In this document: piece by piece, positions 11,721 through 23,181 of the stretch
Position numbering within the stretch: the first letter of the stretch is position 1
Layout: each line of letters starts with the position of its first letter
Origin: Anastatus disparis
Lineage: Eukaryota; Arthropoda; Insecta; Hymenoptera; Eupelmidae
NCBI GenBank assembly: GCA_017163975.1
Contig: JAFFSR010000301.1
Location: forward strand, 4,810,001-4,874,000
Direction of reading: 5' to 3'
DNA: 64,000 nt
The notes under the pieces: model-generated
Told to the model about the DNA's origin: nothing
Databases searched by the model: none
Seen by the model: only the letters and a program-made list of their open reading frames with translations
Translations under genes and position numbers: made by a program

Positions 11721-12210
11721 GCTTAGATCGATGGGGTTCTCCAGGGCCACACTCGGCTGGATTAACTCCTATTTATCAGGTAGGAAACAAATGGTTTCTA
11801 CACATCTAAAGGAGGAATCAAATTGGCTAACAACCAATCTAGGAGTACCTCAGGGTTCGGTGCTGGGGCCTCTGTTGTTTTGTCTTTACATAAATGACGT
11901 ACGTAACGCACTGAACTCTGGTTGCGTCGGGCATCTGCTGTATGTGGATGATCTTCAAATTTATACACAGGTCCCTTATGATGATGTGGACGAGGGGATT
12001 CGTATTTTACAGAGGGCGGCCAGGGTGGTGTCGAGGTGGGCTGCTAATGTTTCTCTCACTTTGAATGCTAGTAAAACAAAGGCGATCGTCTTTGGAAGTA
12101 ATCGTTTTATTAAAAATTTTTATTCGGGTGAGCCAAGGACTATTGACCTGGGGAGCGGTATCGGTATTCCTTTCTCTGACACCGTTACGAGCTTTGGTAT
12201 TATTTTCGGA
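11721..12210 (+). pseudogene. LINE reverse transcriptase fragment
   Basis: One frame encodes about 160 residues of RT palm: WINSYLSGRKQMV, then LGVPQGSVLGPLLFCLYIND, then the catalytic LLYVDDLQIY near 11935, then LNASKTKAIVFGS. It lacks the fingers, thumb and endonuclease and ends in the middle of the SFGI block near 12200. It is related to, but clearly different from, the RT at 1320-2864. It is a short piece stranded against the truncated MITE arm, with no ORF1 nearby. Confidence 0.85.
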
Positions 12211-13049
12211 CTATATCATATGCGTTAATTTATTATGTGATGTACCCTTTATAGATTTAACGCATGATTGTATTTATTGGCGTGTATATAGGATGTGTAT
12301 GCATAGAGTGAATGATTATATTTTTATCAGATTGATTTGTATATTATTGTACATTCAACTTTACTGTGATTTTAACTTACTGTATACTGCTGATATTTCG
12401 ACTGCGTTCTTTACACGCTTGATTTCATGTAATTCTTTTGACTTGAAATTAATTAAACAATTCATGAATATAATATTGACATAATATTATAACAATATAA
12501 AAATTTTATATATTTTCAACGAAATAATAATAATAATCATTATTATTGCATATGCTTACGAGTGTGTATTTGTGAGCGTATTATGTGTGTATGTAAGTAT
12601 ATGCGTGTGTATATTCATAAAAATACACATATACTCTATTCTTAATATTAAAATTGGACTTGACCATTTTTGATAAGCAAGTTCAATGGACTTAGCACTT
12701 TTTTGGTTTGCAGCAGTTTTTTAACATACGAAAATAAAATTAAAAAATCAAATTTTTTAAACTTTTCATAATTAAATATAGTAGAAAATAGGCTAAAAAA
12801 TATGAATTACTTAATAACTCAATTTTCGAAAAAAATGGACTTAGCCATTTTTTTTTGTGAGACGCTCCAAATTTCTTTAGTGGGTCATTAATAAAACTTT
12901 GAAATGAAAAATTTCATAAATTTTAAAATAAAATTCAAACATTATGAATACAGAACCAAACAAGATAAATTAAATTATTAAATTATCTAACCATTTTTTC
13001 AAATTAAAACAATTTTTTCAAACAATTCTGTTTTAAAATTTCAAATTAT
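12211..13049. other. AT-rich, TG-rich spacer; no gene
   Basis: A TAA/ATT microsatellite patch near 12518-12548 and a TGTGTAT-rich patch near 12560-12630 are present. The rest is AT-rich without recognisable content apart from the inverted GGACTTAGCC motif near 12838. Confidence 0.5.
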
Positions 13050-13185
13050 CAATTGCGACGAGTATACATACCCGCGCATTCAAATTTCCCGCCTAACGGC
13101 CAGCTACGATAGAACAGTAGTTCTGAGCTCAGCCGCTAGGCGGCAACCTCGAATGTCGTTGCATTTAACGGGAAAAATGAGGCCA

Positions 13186-13230
13186 GAGTATATAAGAGGC
13201 CGAGAAGCTAACCAGAGCAGAGCAGTGTAG
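13186..13230 (+). promoter_or_regulatory. Putative LTR core promoter
   Basis: A TATATAAG box followed about 30 bp later by GCAGAGCAGTGTAGACT, where initiation would be expected. The same arrangement is present near 17655-17700 in the other LTR. Inferred from position and motif only. Confidence 0.55.
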
Positions 13231-13573
13231 ACTACGGTCCCCCTTCTCTCTTTACCTTAGTGAGCACGCTAGGCTAAGAGAGAGTGGGACAAGTAGTAGC
13301 TGGTTGCCTTGGCTTGTGGAGCACCATAGCTTAGGCAAAGCTTCTCTCTCTTGCACATGAGGGTAGACCGAGTGAGCACGCTGGTCTACACTCTAGTGCA
13401 TATGCTAGCAGTTTTAGAGATACGTCGAGTGAGCACGCTGGCGTAAATCTATCTGCCTAGAGCACACTCGCAACCTTTTGCCGCCGCCGCAATGCCGAAC
13501 TTGCGCCGTAGAATTTAAGGGTGACGTCCACCCAAAATATTATATTCTATCTCATATATCGCAACGGGCTTAA

Positions 13574-13954
13574 GAAGGGGCCGAACTATCTGCCTTTGTC
13601 TAATAGCGTTTTTCATCATTTATGTAAACACTATCCGGTATAACAAGAAAAGAATAGCAGCCCCCGCTAGATATTAGTATAATTAGTAAATTTTGTAATA
13701 GCAACCAAATTTTTTACCGCATAGTTTTTGACTAATTAGAGACCTACTAGCAATCTAGAATATAACCTATCTTTTGTTGGTAGGTCTCTAATTATTCAAA
13801 AACTACGCAGTGAAAAAATTTGGTTGTTATTACAAAATTTACTTATTATACTAATATCTATCGGGGGCTGCTATTTTTTTCTTGTTATACCGGATAGTGT
13901 TTACATAAATGATGAAAAACGCTATTAGACAAAGACAGATAGTTCGGCCCCTTC
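13574..13954. mobile_element. 381-bp TTAA fold-back MITE nested in 5' LTR
   Basis: Bounded by TTAA at 13570-13573 and 13955-13958. Ends are GAAGGGGCCGAAC and its inverse GTTCGGCCCCTTC. The arms pair along nearly the full length around about 13764. The 3' LTR reads straight through GGGCTTAATTAAGGG at about 18028-18042 with a single TTAA, which is the pre-insertion site. It is therefore younger than the LTR element's integration. Confidence 0.95.
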
Positions 13955-14811
13955 TTAATTAAGGGTCTTATCCACCCACAGCTGTCGCGTCCGCCACTAC
14001 GTGATTTATAGAATATATTAAGGGTGTCGTCCACCCAATTACTTGTTTTATTTTAGTTTAAAGACTCCGTCCGACCGCGTGTAAATATTAGATATTAGAA
14101 TAAGTTAAGGGTGTCGGCCACCCTTTATCTTTACATCACTTAAAGGTTTCGCGTGCCTATAGAGATTCGTAACTTAGATAATCAAGGGAGGCTACCCACC
14201 ATTATTATTACCGTAGTATTAAGTATAGCGTTATTAGGTGCCGTTACCTATTAATATAATTATTTAATTATTAATCACTTGTCTCTTTTGTTTTTGCATA
14301 TTGTTGCAGGTAAAAGTCGCCGGTATAATTTAGACCGTCCAGGCCGTAGAATCTGTTAGTTAAACTCAAACTAATAAATTAGATTCTTTAAAGATTATTA
14401 ATTGATTTAATCCATTTATTAAATTAGATTCACTTAAAGATTATTAATTGATTTGATTCATTTATTAAATAGCTGTCAAGTGGCCGATATAAACAATGAA
14501 CTAAATTACTTTTGTAAATTATATTTCATTAAGGTTAGGTTAGTTTATTTGTATTATATAAAAATATCAGGTTTAGTTTTGATTAGTACATTATTATTAT
14601 TTTACATTGTAATCGTCGTTGTATATGAGTTTTATGAGTACAATAAAGCCAAGGTACTTCCTAGCATAACCAAACGTGTTAAACCCGGTTACTTTCCTTT
14701 ACTTTCCACCGTCCGATCCCTCTAACTCCTGCCGATCTTACCCTGGTAACTCACTGAAGCGTCTGGCAACAGGAGTTACACGTATTTCCCACTCCCGAAA
14801 GGGGAAAAACG

Positions 14812-15420
14812 TTACATGGTGCCCGAACATACGGACTTCCGGTAAAGCAAAAACTCAATTAGCATTGTATTGCAAAAATTCGCTCGCCACTCATAACTTA
14901 ACGTTACATGGCCCCTGAACTATGGACTTCCGGTAAAACAAATTGATTAACATCTCTTTACTATTGTAAATTGTTTGCCAATTGTAACAAAACGTTACAT
15001 GGCACTTAAACAATAGAAAACTAAGGAAAACCGTTTGGTATTTTAATTTTTTATCTCGTTACACGACTTACAAACATCCAGTATCCCGATTGACATTTTA
15101 TTTTATATTGTTCGCCATTTGTAACAAAACGTTGCATGGCATGTGAACATTAAAACTCCGTAGAAACCGGAAAACTGATCAACATTTTTTTTACCGTTTC
15201 CTAGTCAAAGTAAAGTTACGTGGCAAAATAACAAAAAATTGTTTTTGTTTATTTTAATGCCAAACTGAAATCAGTTATAAGAAAAATTTCATTTTTTTTA
15301 CCGTCATCTTGCACCAACTTAACCTAACGTTACGTGGTGAAGATCAAAAAGTTTATTATTTCTTTTTTTTATTTTTTCATCGCCAGTTGTAACTTATAGT
15401 TACATGGCGTATTCCTGCTG
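14812..15420 (+). promoter_or_regulatory. Leader array of GTTACATGGC-type repeats
   Basis: At least seven copies of a motif like AACGTTACATGGC occur between the LTR and gag, at about 14811, 14902, 14992, 15129, 15214, 15328 and 15398. Several are preceded by GCCA-N-TTGTAAC. The first overlaps the LTR end and primer-site start. Spacing is roughly 70-135 bp. The array is inside the leader, where some gypsy elements carry protein-binding arrays. Its function here is unknown. Confidence 0.75.
14817..14834 (+). other. Primer-binding-site candidate
   Basis: TGGTGCCCGAACATACGG directly follows the 5' LTR terminus ACA, as expected for a tRNA 3'-end complement. The tRNA was not identified. Confidence 0.6.
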
Positions 15421-15753
15421 ATCTTGTTTTGGTAAACCTCGGAGGCCTCATAACTACTAAATCATAGTCTGAGCCGTCCAAGACCCAAAAACCGAAGATT
15501 ATACAAGAATCAGAGGAAACTTGGCGCATGCATTAATTGCACAACCGGAAACACACCTGCCGAAAATATTTCGCCGCATCCTTTACCATCAAATAACCAG
15601 CTCCCACTCATCAGACTTATACATTAGGTTAGCTTAGTTAGTTTTTAGTTTAATTGTAAGCGTTGGCCGCCGCTGCGATAAAAATCATTTTTGAACCGAA
15701 ACGAATTAAACTAATAAAGTCAATTAAACCTAACTAAACAAAAATCTGATACG

Positions 15754-17141
15754 ATGATTCATTACAAATTACAATTGTGGTTCCGCTCAAATGTACGTAA
15801 ATATTTAATTAATTGCTTAATTAACTTCGTGACGTTATGTTTATTTTTAAGGCCGCGTCTGCTAACAATATTAAAAACGACTTCGCGCAGCAAATGGGTC
15901 TACGACCTAGCCGACGACGAAGTAACCGCTCACTTAAACAACATACATCGCTCCAAAGAAGGAGATATTAACACGCGCCGTGATAGATTAATAGACATCA
16001 AGACGCATCATGAAGACTACGTTTCACATCCCATCGACCCCGATGACTTCGATGAAACCACGTATAAAGCCCTGAAGAAATTAGACCGCGCCGAATTCGA
16101 AACACAATTAACCGTCAATAAAGCCGGAACGTCAACCACAAACACCTCGGGTGCTCTTGCTATCGCGTCTCCTAACCGGGAAATATTCTTCGCCCAGAAC
16201 GAAATATGCATTATTGAGAAAATGCGCAATTGGATTGTCACTTCGACGGTAACGACTTGTATTCGTTCTTAGAAAGGGCAAAAGAACTAAAAGACGCTTA
16301 CCAAATCTCAGATCTCGACTTCCTAAGAGGATTTCCAGAACTATTGAGAGCTGACGCCCAGTTGTGGTACCGGAACTGCGCCAACAAGATAAACAGTTGG
16401 CAAGAACTAGAAGCAAAGCTACGAGCCTATTATTTATCGCCTAATGAACGTCGTAGATTAGATCGATTAATAATAGAACGAAAGCAGAAAGACAATGAGA
16501 CTATACGCTCTTACGTCACTGCTTTATCAACGCTCATGCGACGTGGAAATATTCCAGTTGATAAGCAACTCGACAACTTGTACTTCAATGTCAAAGCATT
16601 TCTCCGCTTGTACATAAGACGCAACGATATAAAATCTCCAGAAGACCTAATACACAGGGCGGAAGAAATCGAAGAAATCTTAAAAGAGATAACAACCGAG
16701 GAAAGGAAATGCACCTGCCAGCAGCAGATAAAACCTTCAAGTAATAGAACATCAATAAAACAGCATCGAAGTACAAGAAATACAACCGCCAAAATTTCAT
16801 CTCGCCGGCCGGATAAACTGTGCGCTACAACAAACATCAAATGTCCGTGGTATCACAGAATGATTAAAAAAGTGAAAGAAAATCCCGCCGCATTTGCAAA
16901 TTACGTCATCATCGACAATAAGCTTTTTCTCTGTAAAAGAAAGGCTTCCGGCAACGCCAAACATAAATTGTGTATTCCGTTAGAGAAACGACTCAACGTA
17001 CTCCAAGAAGCACACGAGTCCGCAACCAAAGGTCATCTTGGCACGTTTAAGACATTGAAACGTCTTAAGTCACGTTACCACTGGCCAAAAATGTTAAACA
17101 CCGGCGCCAGACATGTTAAGAATTGCCTGAACTGCCAATAA
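15754..17141 (+). pseudogene. Gag joined to integrase zinc-binding domain
   Basis: The gag N-terminal part (15754-16215) contains a SAP-like segment (WVYDLADDEVTAHLNNIHRS). A one-base frameshift near 16215-16230 moves the reading to 16230-17141, which continues through the retrotransposon gag core (FDGNDLYSFLERAKEL, LRADAQLWYRN, LSPNERRRLDRLI). From about residue 200 of this second frame the protein switches without a stop to an integrase H2C2 zinc-binding domain (AHESATKGH, then CLNCQ at the end). RT, protease and the integrase core are absent. The in-frame gag-integrase junction is an internal deletion; no zinc knuckle is visible. Confidence 0.8.
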
Positions 17142-17521
17142 CAAAAAGTTCCGCAACTCACTACACCACAACCACCCACAACCTAATCCTCTACCCGCCT
17201 CCCGCCACCCGCACCTTTACCTACAGCCAAAGGAAGCCGCCCAAAGACCAAGTCTACCGAAAAATTCAAGGCAAATCAACCACCTCCGAAAGATGATACC
17301 AGACCGAAAGCCATCATCAAACAACCAAAGGGCTCAAAGGTGGAAGTGCCAATAGGGGTCACACGGTACAAAGTGCGAGTGGCGGAGACGGAATGGATTC
17401 TGTGGCTGGAACCACCAACAGGTAGACTTAAAAAGGCTACTATAGCCCCGGCGAGCGGTAAGGTATGATTAAATTATTTAATTTCTCATTTTACTTTACG
17501 CGCTAAACATAAAATTTTATT
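17142..17521 (+). other. Pol C-terminal remnant before the 3' LTR
   Basis: A Pro-codon-rich stretch (17150-17220) leads into a short open segment near 17335-17460 with residues such as VEVPIGVTRYKVRVAETEW, ending at a stop. It looks like the tail of the integrase or polyprotein. No clear polypurine tract was found before the LTR. Confidence 0.45.
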
Positions 17522-18934
17522 TACGACAAGTATACATACCCGCGCATTCAAATTTCCCGCCTAACGGCCAGCTACGATAGAACAGTAGTTCTGAGCTCAG
17601 CCGCTAGGCGGCAACCTCGAACGTCGTTGCACTCAACGGAAAAAATGAGGCCAGAGTATATAAGAGGCCGAGAAGCTAACCAGAGCAGAGCAGTGTAGAC
17701 TACGGTCCCCCTACTCTCTTTACCTTAGTAAGCACGCTAGGCTAAGAGAGAGTGGGACAAGTAGTAGCTGGTTGCCTTGGCTTGTGGAGCACCACAGCTT
17801 AGGCAAAGCTTCTCTCTCTTGCACATGAGGGTAGAGCACGCTGGTCTACACTCTAGTGCATATGCTGGCAGTTTTAGAGATACGCCGAGTGAGCACGCTG
17901 GCTTAAATCTATCTGCCTAGAGCACACTCGCAACCTTTTGCCGCCGCCGCAATGCCGAACTTGCGCCGTAGAATTTAAGGGTGACGTTCACCCAAAATAT
18001 TATATTCTATCTCATATATCGCAACGGGCTTAATTAAGGGTCTTATCCACCCACAGCTGTCGCGTCCGCCACTACGTGATTTATAGAATATATTAAGGGT
18101 GTCGTCCACCCAATTACTTGTTTTATTTTAGTTTAAGGACTCCGTCCGACCGCGTGTAAATATTAGATATTAGAATAAGTTAAGGGTGTCGGCCACCCTT
18201 TATCTTTACATCACTTAAAGGTCCCGCGTACCTATAGAGATTCGTAACTTAGATAATCAAGGGAGGCTACCCACCATTATTATTACCGTAGTATTAAGTA
18301 TAGCGTTATTAGGTGCCGTTACCTATTAATATAATTATTTAATTATTAATCACTTGTCTCTTTTGTTTTTGCGCAATGTTGCAGGTAAAAGCCGCTGGTA
18401 TAATTTAGACCGTCCAGGCCGTAGAATCTGTTAGTTAAACTCAAACTAATAAATTAGATTCTTTAAAAATTATTAATTGATTTAATCCATTTATTAAATT
18501 AGATTCACTTAAAGATTAATTGATTTAATCCATTTATTAAATTAGATTGACTTAAAAATTATTAATTGATTTGATTCATTTATTAAATAGCCGTCAAATG
18601 GCCGATATAAACAAAGAACTAAATTACTTTTGTAAATTATATTTCATTAAGGTTAGGTTAGTTTATTTGTATTATATAAAAATATCAGGTTCAGTTTTGA
18701 TTAGTACATTATTATTATTTCACATTGTAATCGTTTTTGTATATGAGTTTTATGAGTACAATAAAGCCAAGGTACTCCCTAGCATAACCAAACGTGTTAA
18801 ACTCGGTTACTTTTCTTTACTTTCCACCGTCCGATCCCTCCAACTCCTGCCGATCTTACCCTGGTAACTCACTGAAGCGTCTGGCAACAGGAGTTACACG
18901 TATTTCCCCCTCCCGAAAGGAGAGAAACGTTACA
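17522..18934 (+). repeat. 3' LTR of gypsy-like element
   Basis: About 1413 bp, colinear with the 5' LTR with scattered substitutions and small indels. It contains an extra diverged 40-bp duplication near 18510-18560 (ATTAATTGATTTAATCCATT-type). It begins TACGACAAG where the 5' LTR has TGCGACGAG, so the terminal TG has mutated, and ends GAAACGTTACA. Divergence from the 5' LTR indicates an old insertion. Confidence 0.85.
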
Positions 18935-18938
18935 CAAT

Positions 18939-20500
18939 AGACAATGAAAAAAGTTCATATTTGTATAATCGAATTATGCAATAGAATTTATTTTAATATT
19001 TTAAACAATTCAAATTATATTAGCAAAATGATGAGAAGGCAGAAGAAAATTATTTGATGAAACAAAATTTAGATCTTATTTAACAAATTATCATAATTAA
19101 AAACAACTCTTTTATATATATATATATATATATATGGGTAATTCTTTCATACTTTTAAAAATCATGTTACTGCGTCATTTCTCCTAAATATGAGATAGCA
19201 CATCTTGTTAGCAAATGTTCACTGATTTATTGAGTTATTAGAAACTAATTTTGTTATATTTTTAATGATAATTAGACGTGTCATTTTATGGCGGATGGGG
19301 AAAAGGGGTTTTTTTTTGAAATTTAAATGTTACCAGGCCATGTAAAATGATAAATTACCGCTATAAAAAAAATGACTACTGCTTTTTTTATTTGAAATTC
19401 ACACCAAAGCTTTATCTATACACATACTTTTGGAAAATCAAGAGCATGGGTGTGTGCCTGTTAACAAAAGTACTTTCTGAAAGGTTATTAAAATGTTACC
19501 AAAAATTTATATATTTTACTTTTTTCTGGAAAATACGATGCTGTAAAAAAGACTATTCAGCGGTGACATTTTAAACTACATCAAAAGGTAATATTTAGAA
19601 TCACAAAGAGAAATTTTTTTATTAGGAACGTGTGCCTAGTGTAGATAAAGTTCTTTGTTCGTTTGAAATTATACTTAAAAAACGTGACTCACTTTTGAAA
19701 ATAGGTTTTTATCCACTAATATGAAAACCTAAGCTTTGATTCATCTTTTCTCTGTTGTGAACTTTGTAATTTACTATTTTATAATACTCAATGTAATCTT
19801 GAAGTTGCTTTTGAAGTATTATTTCGAGTATTCTGGAAATCATTGAATTTTTCCCGGCTATTAAATTTTCCAAATTTACATCGATTACCTAGTTTCTATC
19901 AATGTTTTAATTCTAAAGAGTTTAAACTTTAAAAAGCTCAGTTTTAGTATGTATTTAATAGCTTACACCTAGAACGTTGAGTTGAATCATCACTGAAATT
20001 TCTAGATTTTAAATTTAAAATTTTTAGATTTAATGTTTATTAAATAAACTAAAATATTTGGTTAAAAGGAATATAAGTATTTTTATTCGAAAACATAAAC
20101 TACACAAATCTATGTCAAATTTCATACCCTAAGATTGACAATTTTAGCAAAAATAAATTGATATTCCACTCACTTATGATTTGTAATCAGGAATCCCAAA
20201 AGCCATTGGGTAACTAATATCACTCAATTTTAATACCCGAATCGCCAAAAATGAATTTTCCAAAAAAATTGCCATTTCTGGCATATTTTATTTATTACAA
20301 AAAATTTTGTAATTATTAATGTAAATTGCGTATTTAAATATTTTCTGTAACATATTAAACATGTAAAAATGAAAAAGCTCAATGGAAAATGATCTATTAT
20401 AGCCCAAAATACTTAAAAACTGATCTGAGATAGGTAAAATATTATACCTGGATGTGATAATAATGAATATATTTAAATGTCTTATATTAAAAAAAGCTAT
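18939..20500. other. AT-rich, no recognisable gene
   Basis: A TA repeat at about 19111-19136 ends in TGGG. Beyond it the sequence is AT-rich, with GTGTGCCT-type and ACTCACTTTTGAAA-type phrases that reappear in the tandem units at 20505-20800, suggesting an older, more diverged extension of that repeat. Confidence 0.45.
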
Positions 20501-20504
20501 CTTC

Positions 20505-20815
20505 AAAAGTGAGTAATGCGATTTTTTCTTTTATTATCATTTTAATATATCAACATTTAAAAAAAATAAATTTGATACATGTGTCTTCAATTTTTTTTAA
20601 TTTATTGAAAGTAAATTTTAACACTATGAAAAATTTACTCGAAAATCTGTCTTTTGATGTTTGTTAAAAAGACTACCCTTAAAAGTGAGTAACACGATTT
20701 TTTTCTTTCATTATAATACGTCAACATTCAGAGAAAATTAGTTTTACACGTGTGCCTGTATTTTTTTTTTTTAATTTGTTGCAGGTGAAATTTTAACATT
20801 ATGAAAGATTTACCC
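20505..20815. repeat. Two degenerate ~176-bp tandem units
   Basis: AAAAGTGAGTAATGCGATTTTTTC near 20505 and AAAAGTGAGTAACACGATTTTTTTC near 20681 start the two units. Both continue with an ATCAACATT/GTCAACATT block, a GTGTNTT-type block and ATTTTAACACTATGAAAAATTTAC. Confidence 0.7.
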
Positions 20816-20844
20816 ATATATGTATATCGTCGGGTTGGCGAAAC

Positions 20845-21262
20845 GAGGACACATGTCGTTTTTTGTTTGGAAAAGGAGACACCTCCGTGTCAAATCAAAT
20901 GTACACTGAGAATTCTTTCGCTCAGCTATTACCCTCACCCAAGACCAGTAACACGCTCGTGAAAAGTCGGCGCTTCTAGCCTTTCGGGCTCCCTGCCGAA
21001 CTCTTTCGAATTCGACGACTGTGCCCACGGGGGAATCTTCCTTTTACACTCGTGTATGGCGCTGCTATCGAGCTCTCGGGCCTTCTCAGTGCGTTGGAGG
21101 GACTAGCTACTAATCCCTTTTACGGCGCGCATACTATAGTGCGTTTAGGCGCTCTGGCTAAACTTCAAGTCTAGTAGCTAGTCCTTTCAATTTTCAGTGT
21201 AGGTATCCTTTTTTCCAAAAAGAAAACGACGTGTAGTTTTCCTTTTCGTTGAATAGGCCCCC
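20845..21262. mobile_element. GC-rich-core MITE with inverted ends
   Basis: The left part ACATGTCGTTTTTTGTTTGG (near 20850) and right part CCAAAAAGAAAACGACGTGT (near 21215) are inverted repeats flanking a markedly GC-richer core. The right end CCTTTTCGTTGAATAGGCCCCCT is shared with family P2 (11250 and 55370). The outer left end is decayed. The open frame across it is not a recognisable protein. Confidence 0.6.
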
Positions 21263-21290
21263 TAAACATTTTATTTACGTTATTATACCA

Positions 21291-21368
<78 letters not shown>
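21291..21368. repeat. TA dinucleotide repeat
   Basis: About 38 uninterrupted AT units directly abut the P1 terminus GGGACGTT. Confidence 0.97.
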
Positions 21369-21370
<2 letters not shown>

Positions 21371-22626
21371 GACGTTAAAAAAATAGAAATAGTCGAAAAT
21401 CTGTGAAAATGTTCTATTTAATACCCAAAATATACAAAAAAAATTTTAGAGGTCCAGGTCAAAGGGGTCAGGATTTAAACGTGATGGAATTTTTCGAATT
21501 TTCCAAATAAATATTTTAATAAATTTTTTCCTCAAAAACTATCAATTTTTCGTTAAAACTTAATAGAATACTTTTTCTTGGAAATTAGATGTAGAATTCA
21601 CCTGAATTTTTGTAAATTATAATATACTGATTTTTATGCTTACTTGATCGATTTAAACATACTATTTAGTATATCTAAAAATCGAGCAGGTTAAATTGGC
21701 TTTTTAAAGTCTTATTTTTTTCGTTTTTTTTATGAGGAAAAAATATACGAAGCCTTCAGTTGGGTAGCTGTCTCAAAGCTACTTAATTGTGCAAAAAAGT
21801 CTGAATAAATCGTTATTTTGGATCAATGATGAGATTCGTGATTTTTTTTCTGAAAAAGTATTGATTTTTGGGACGAATGTATGAAAATGTTTTTTATTGG
21901 AAATTGTATGTAAAATGTAAGTAAATTTTTGTAAACCATTATTTGCTAAACATCACAAATTATAAATAAAATTTTAAAATTTTAAAATTTATTTTTTGTT
22001 AAATTTTTAGTATATATGGTTCATAATGTCTTAAATTACAATTTGTAAAAATATGTTTATATTCTACACATGATTTCCAATAAAAAACATTTTCATACAT
22101 TTGTCCCAAAAATCAATACTTTTTCAGAAAAACAATCACGAATCTCATCATTGATCCAAAATAACGATTTTTACAGACATTATTGCACAATAAAGTAACT
22201 TTGAGAAGGCTGCCCAACTGGAGGCTTCGTATATTTTTTCCTTATAAAAAAACAAAAATAATAAGACTTTAAAAAGCCAATTTAACCTGCTCGATTTTTA
22301 GATACACTAAATAGTATGTTTAAATCGATCAAGTAAGCATAAAAATCAGTATATTATAATTTGCAAAAATTCAGGTAAATTCTACATCTAATTTCCAAGA
22401 AAAAGTATTCTATTAAGTTTTAACGAAAAATTGATAGTTTTTGAGGAAAAAATTCATTAAAATATTTATTTGGAAAATTCGAAAAATTCCATCACGTTTA
22501 AATCCTGACCCCTTTGACCTGGGCCTCTAAAATTTTTTTTGTATATTTCGGGTATCAAATAGAACATTTTCACAGATTTTTGCCGAATTCTATTGTTTTG
22601 TTAGGTGAGTTGACGTGAAACGTCCC
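21369..22626. mobile_element. P1 palindromic element, complete copy
   Basis: A 1258-bp inverted repeat. The left end GGGACGTT and right end AACGTCCC enclose arms of about 590 bp with few differences, centred near 21997. Both ends lie in TA repeats, consistent with TA-target insertion or insertion into a microsatellite. It has no coding capacity. Partial relatives occur at 3640-4337, 4955-5190, 8001-8300 and 37900-38210. Confidence 0.9.
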
Positions 22627-22659
22627 ATATATATATATATATATATGGAGAATCTAAGA

Positions 22660-22895
22660 ATGATCTATTTATTTATTTTAAGTACATTAAGCTGGTAATA
22701 ATTAAATTTATAAATTTGAGCTGTAAATAGAAGCAAAATATAAAGCTTACAATAATAGAATATATCAAATTTTCATAAAATAGATAATATCTAATCTATA
22801 AAAATTCAATATATTTTACTATTGCACATTTTATAGTTTGCTTCTATTTAAAGTTTAATTCTGTAAATTTATTTATTTCATACTTTAAATGTGCT
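22660..22895. repeat. Imperfect fold-back repeat
   Basis: TTTGAGCTGTAAATAGAAGC near 22710 pairs with GCTTCTATTTAAAGTTTAATTC near 22840. The inner part (AAAATAGATAATATCTAATC) is itself nearly palindromic. It continues to about 23040 with related AAATTACATGAATAATT phrases. Confidence 0.6.
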
Positions 22896-23181
22896 TGAAA
22901 TCAATAAGTAGATTTAAAGCTTAAAATAATTAATTTTAGAAATTACATGAATAATTTATAGACTTTATAAATCTACTTGAAATTAGCAAGTGGATTCAAA
23001 GTTTACAATGAATAAATAGTTTGAGAAATTACATAAATAATTGATGACAATTTCAGAAGGGGGGACTAGGAAAATCTTCCACACTATTTGTAGGACAAGG
23101 TTACCTTTAAATTTAATATAATTTTATTAAACAATAGTGAAAAAATTAGCTTAATGCTTATCAATACCCATGTACAATTAA

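Larger units (their letters stand above)
13054..14816 (+). repeat. 5' LTR of gypsy-like element (contains MITE)
   Basis: Starts TGCGACGAGTATACAT and ends AAACGTTACA. After removing the 381-bp MITE and its duplicated TTAA it is about 1.38 kb, colinear with the 3' LTR. GAGTATATAAGAGGCCGAG at about 13186 looks like a TATA box and is conserved in the other LTR. Transcription probably starts shortly after it, near the AGCAGTGTAGAC motif. Confidence 0.85.
13050..18938 (+). mobile_element. Ty3/gypsy-like LTR retrotransposon, internally deleted
   Basis: Two long LTRs (13054-14816 and 17522-18934) flank a short interior, and CAAT occurs immediately outside both ends (13050-13053 and 18935-18938) as a 4-bp target duplication. 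The interior has a primer-binding-like start TGGTGCCCGAAC, a leader with repeated motifs, a gag and an integrase zinc-binding domain. Protease, RT, RNase H and the integrase core are missing, so the copy is non-autonomous. The Ty3/gypsy assignment rests on the gag type, the H2C2 integrase domain and the 4-bp duplication. Confidence 0.85.

Noticed and set aside
14453..14918. 90- and 80-residue frames in the 5' LTR (and the counterpart at 18571-18867)
   Set aside because: They are inside both LTRs without conserved coding properties or known domain; treated as LTR sequence.
20810..21028. A 72-residue frame in GC-richer DNA that could be host coding
   Set aside because: It sits between inverted repeats of a MITE, has no recognisable domain, and the GC rise is confined to that element.
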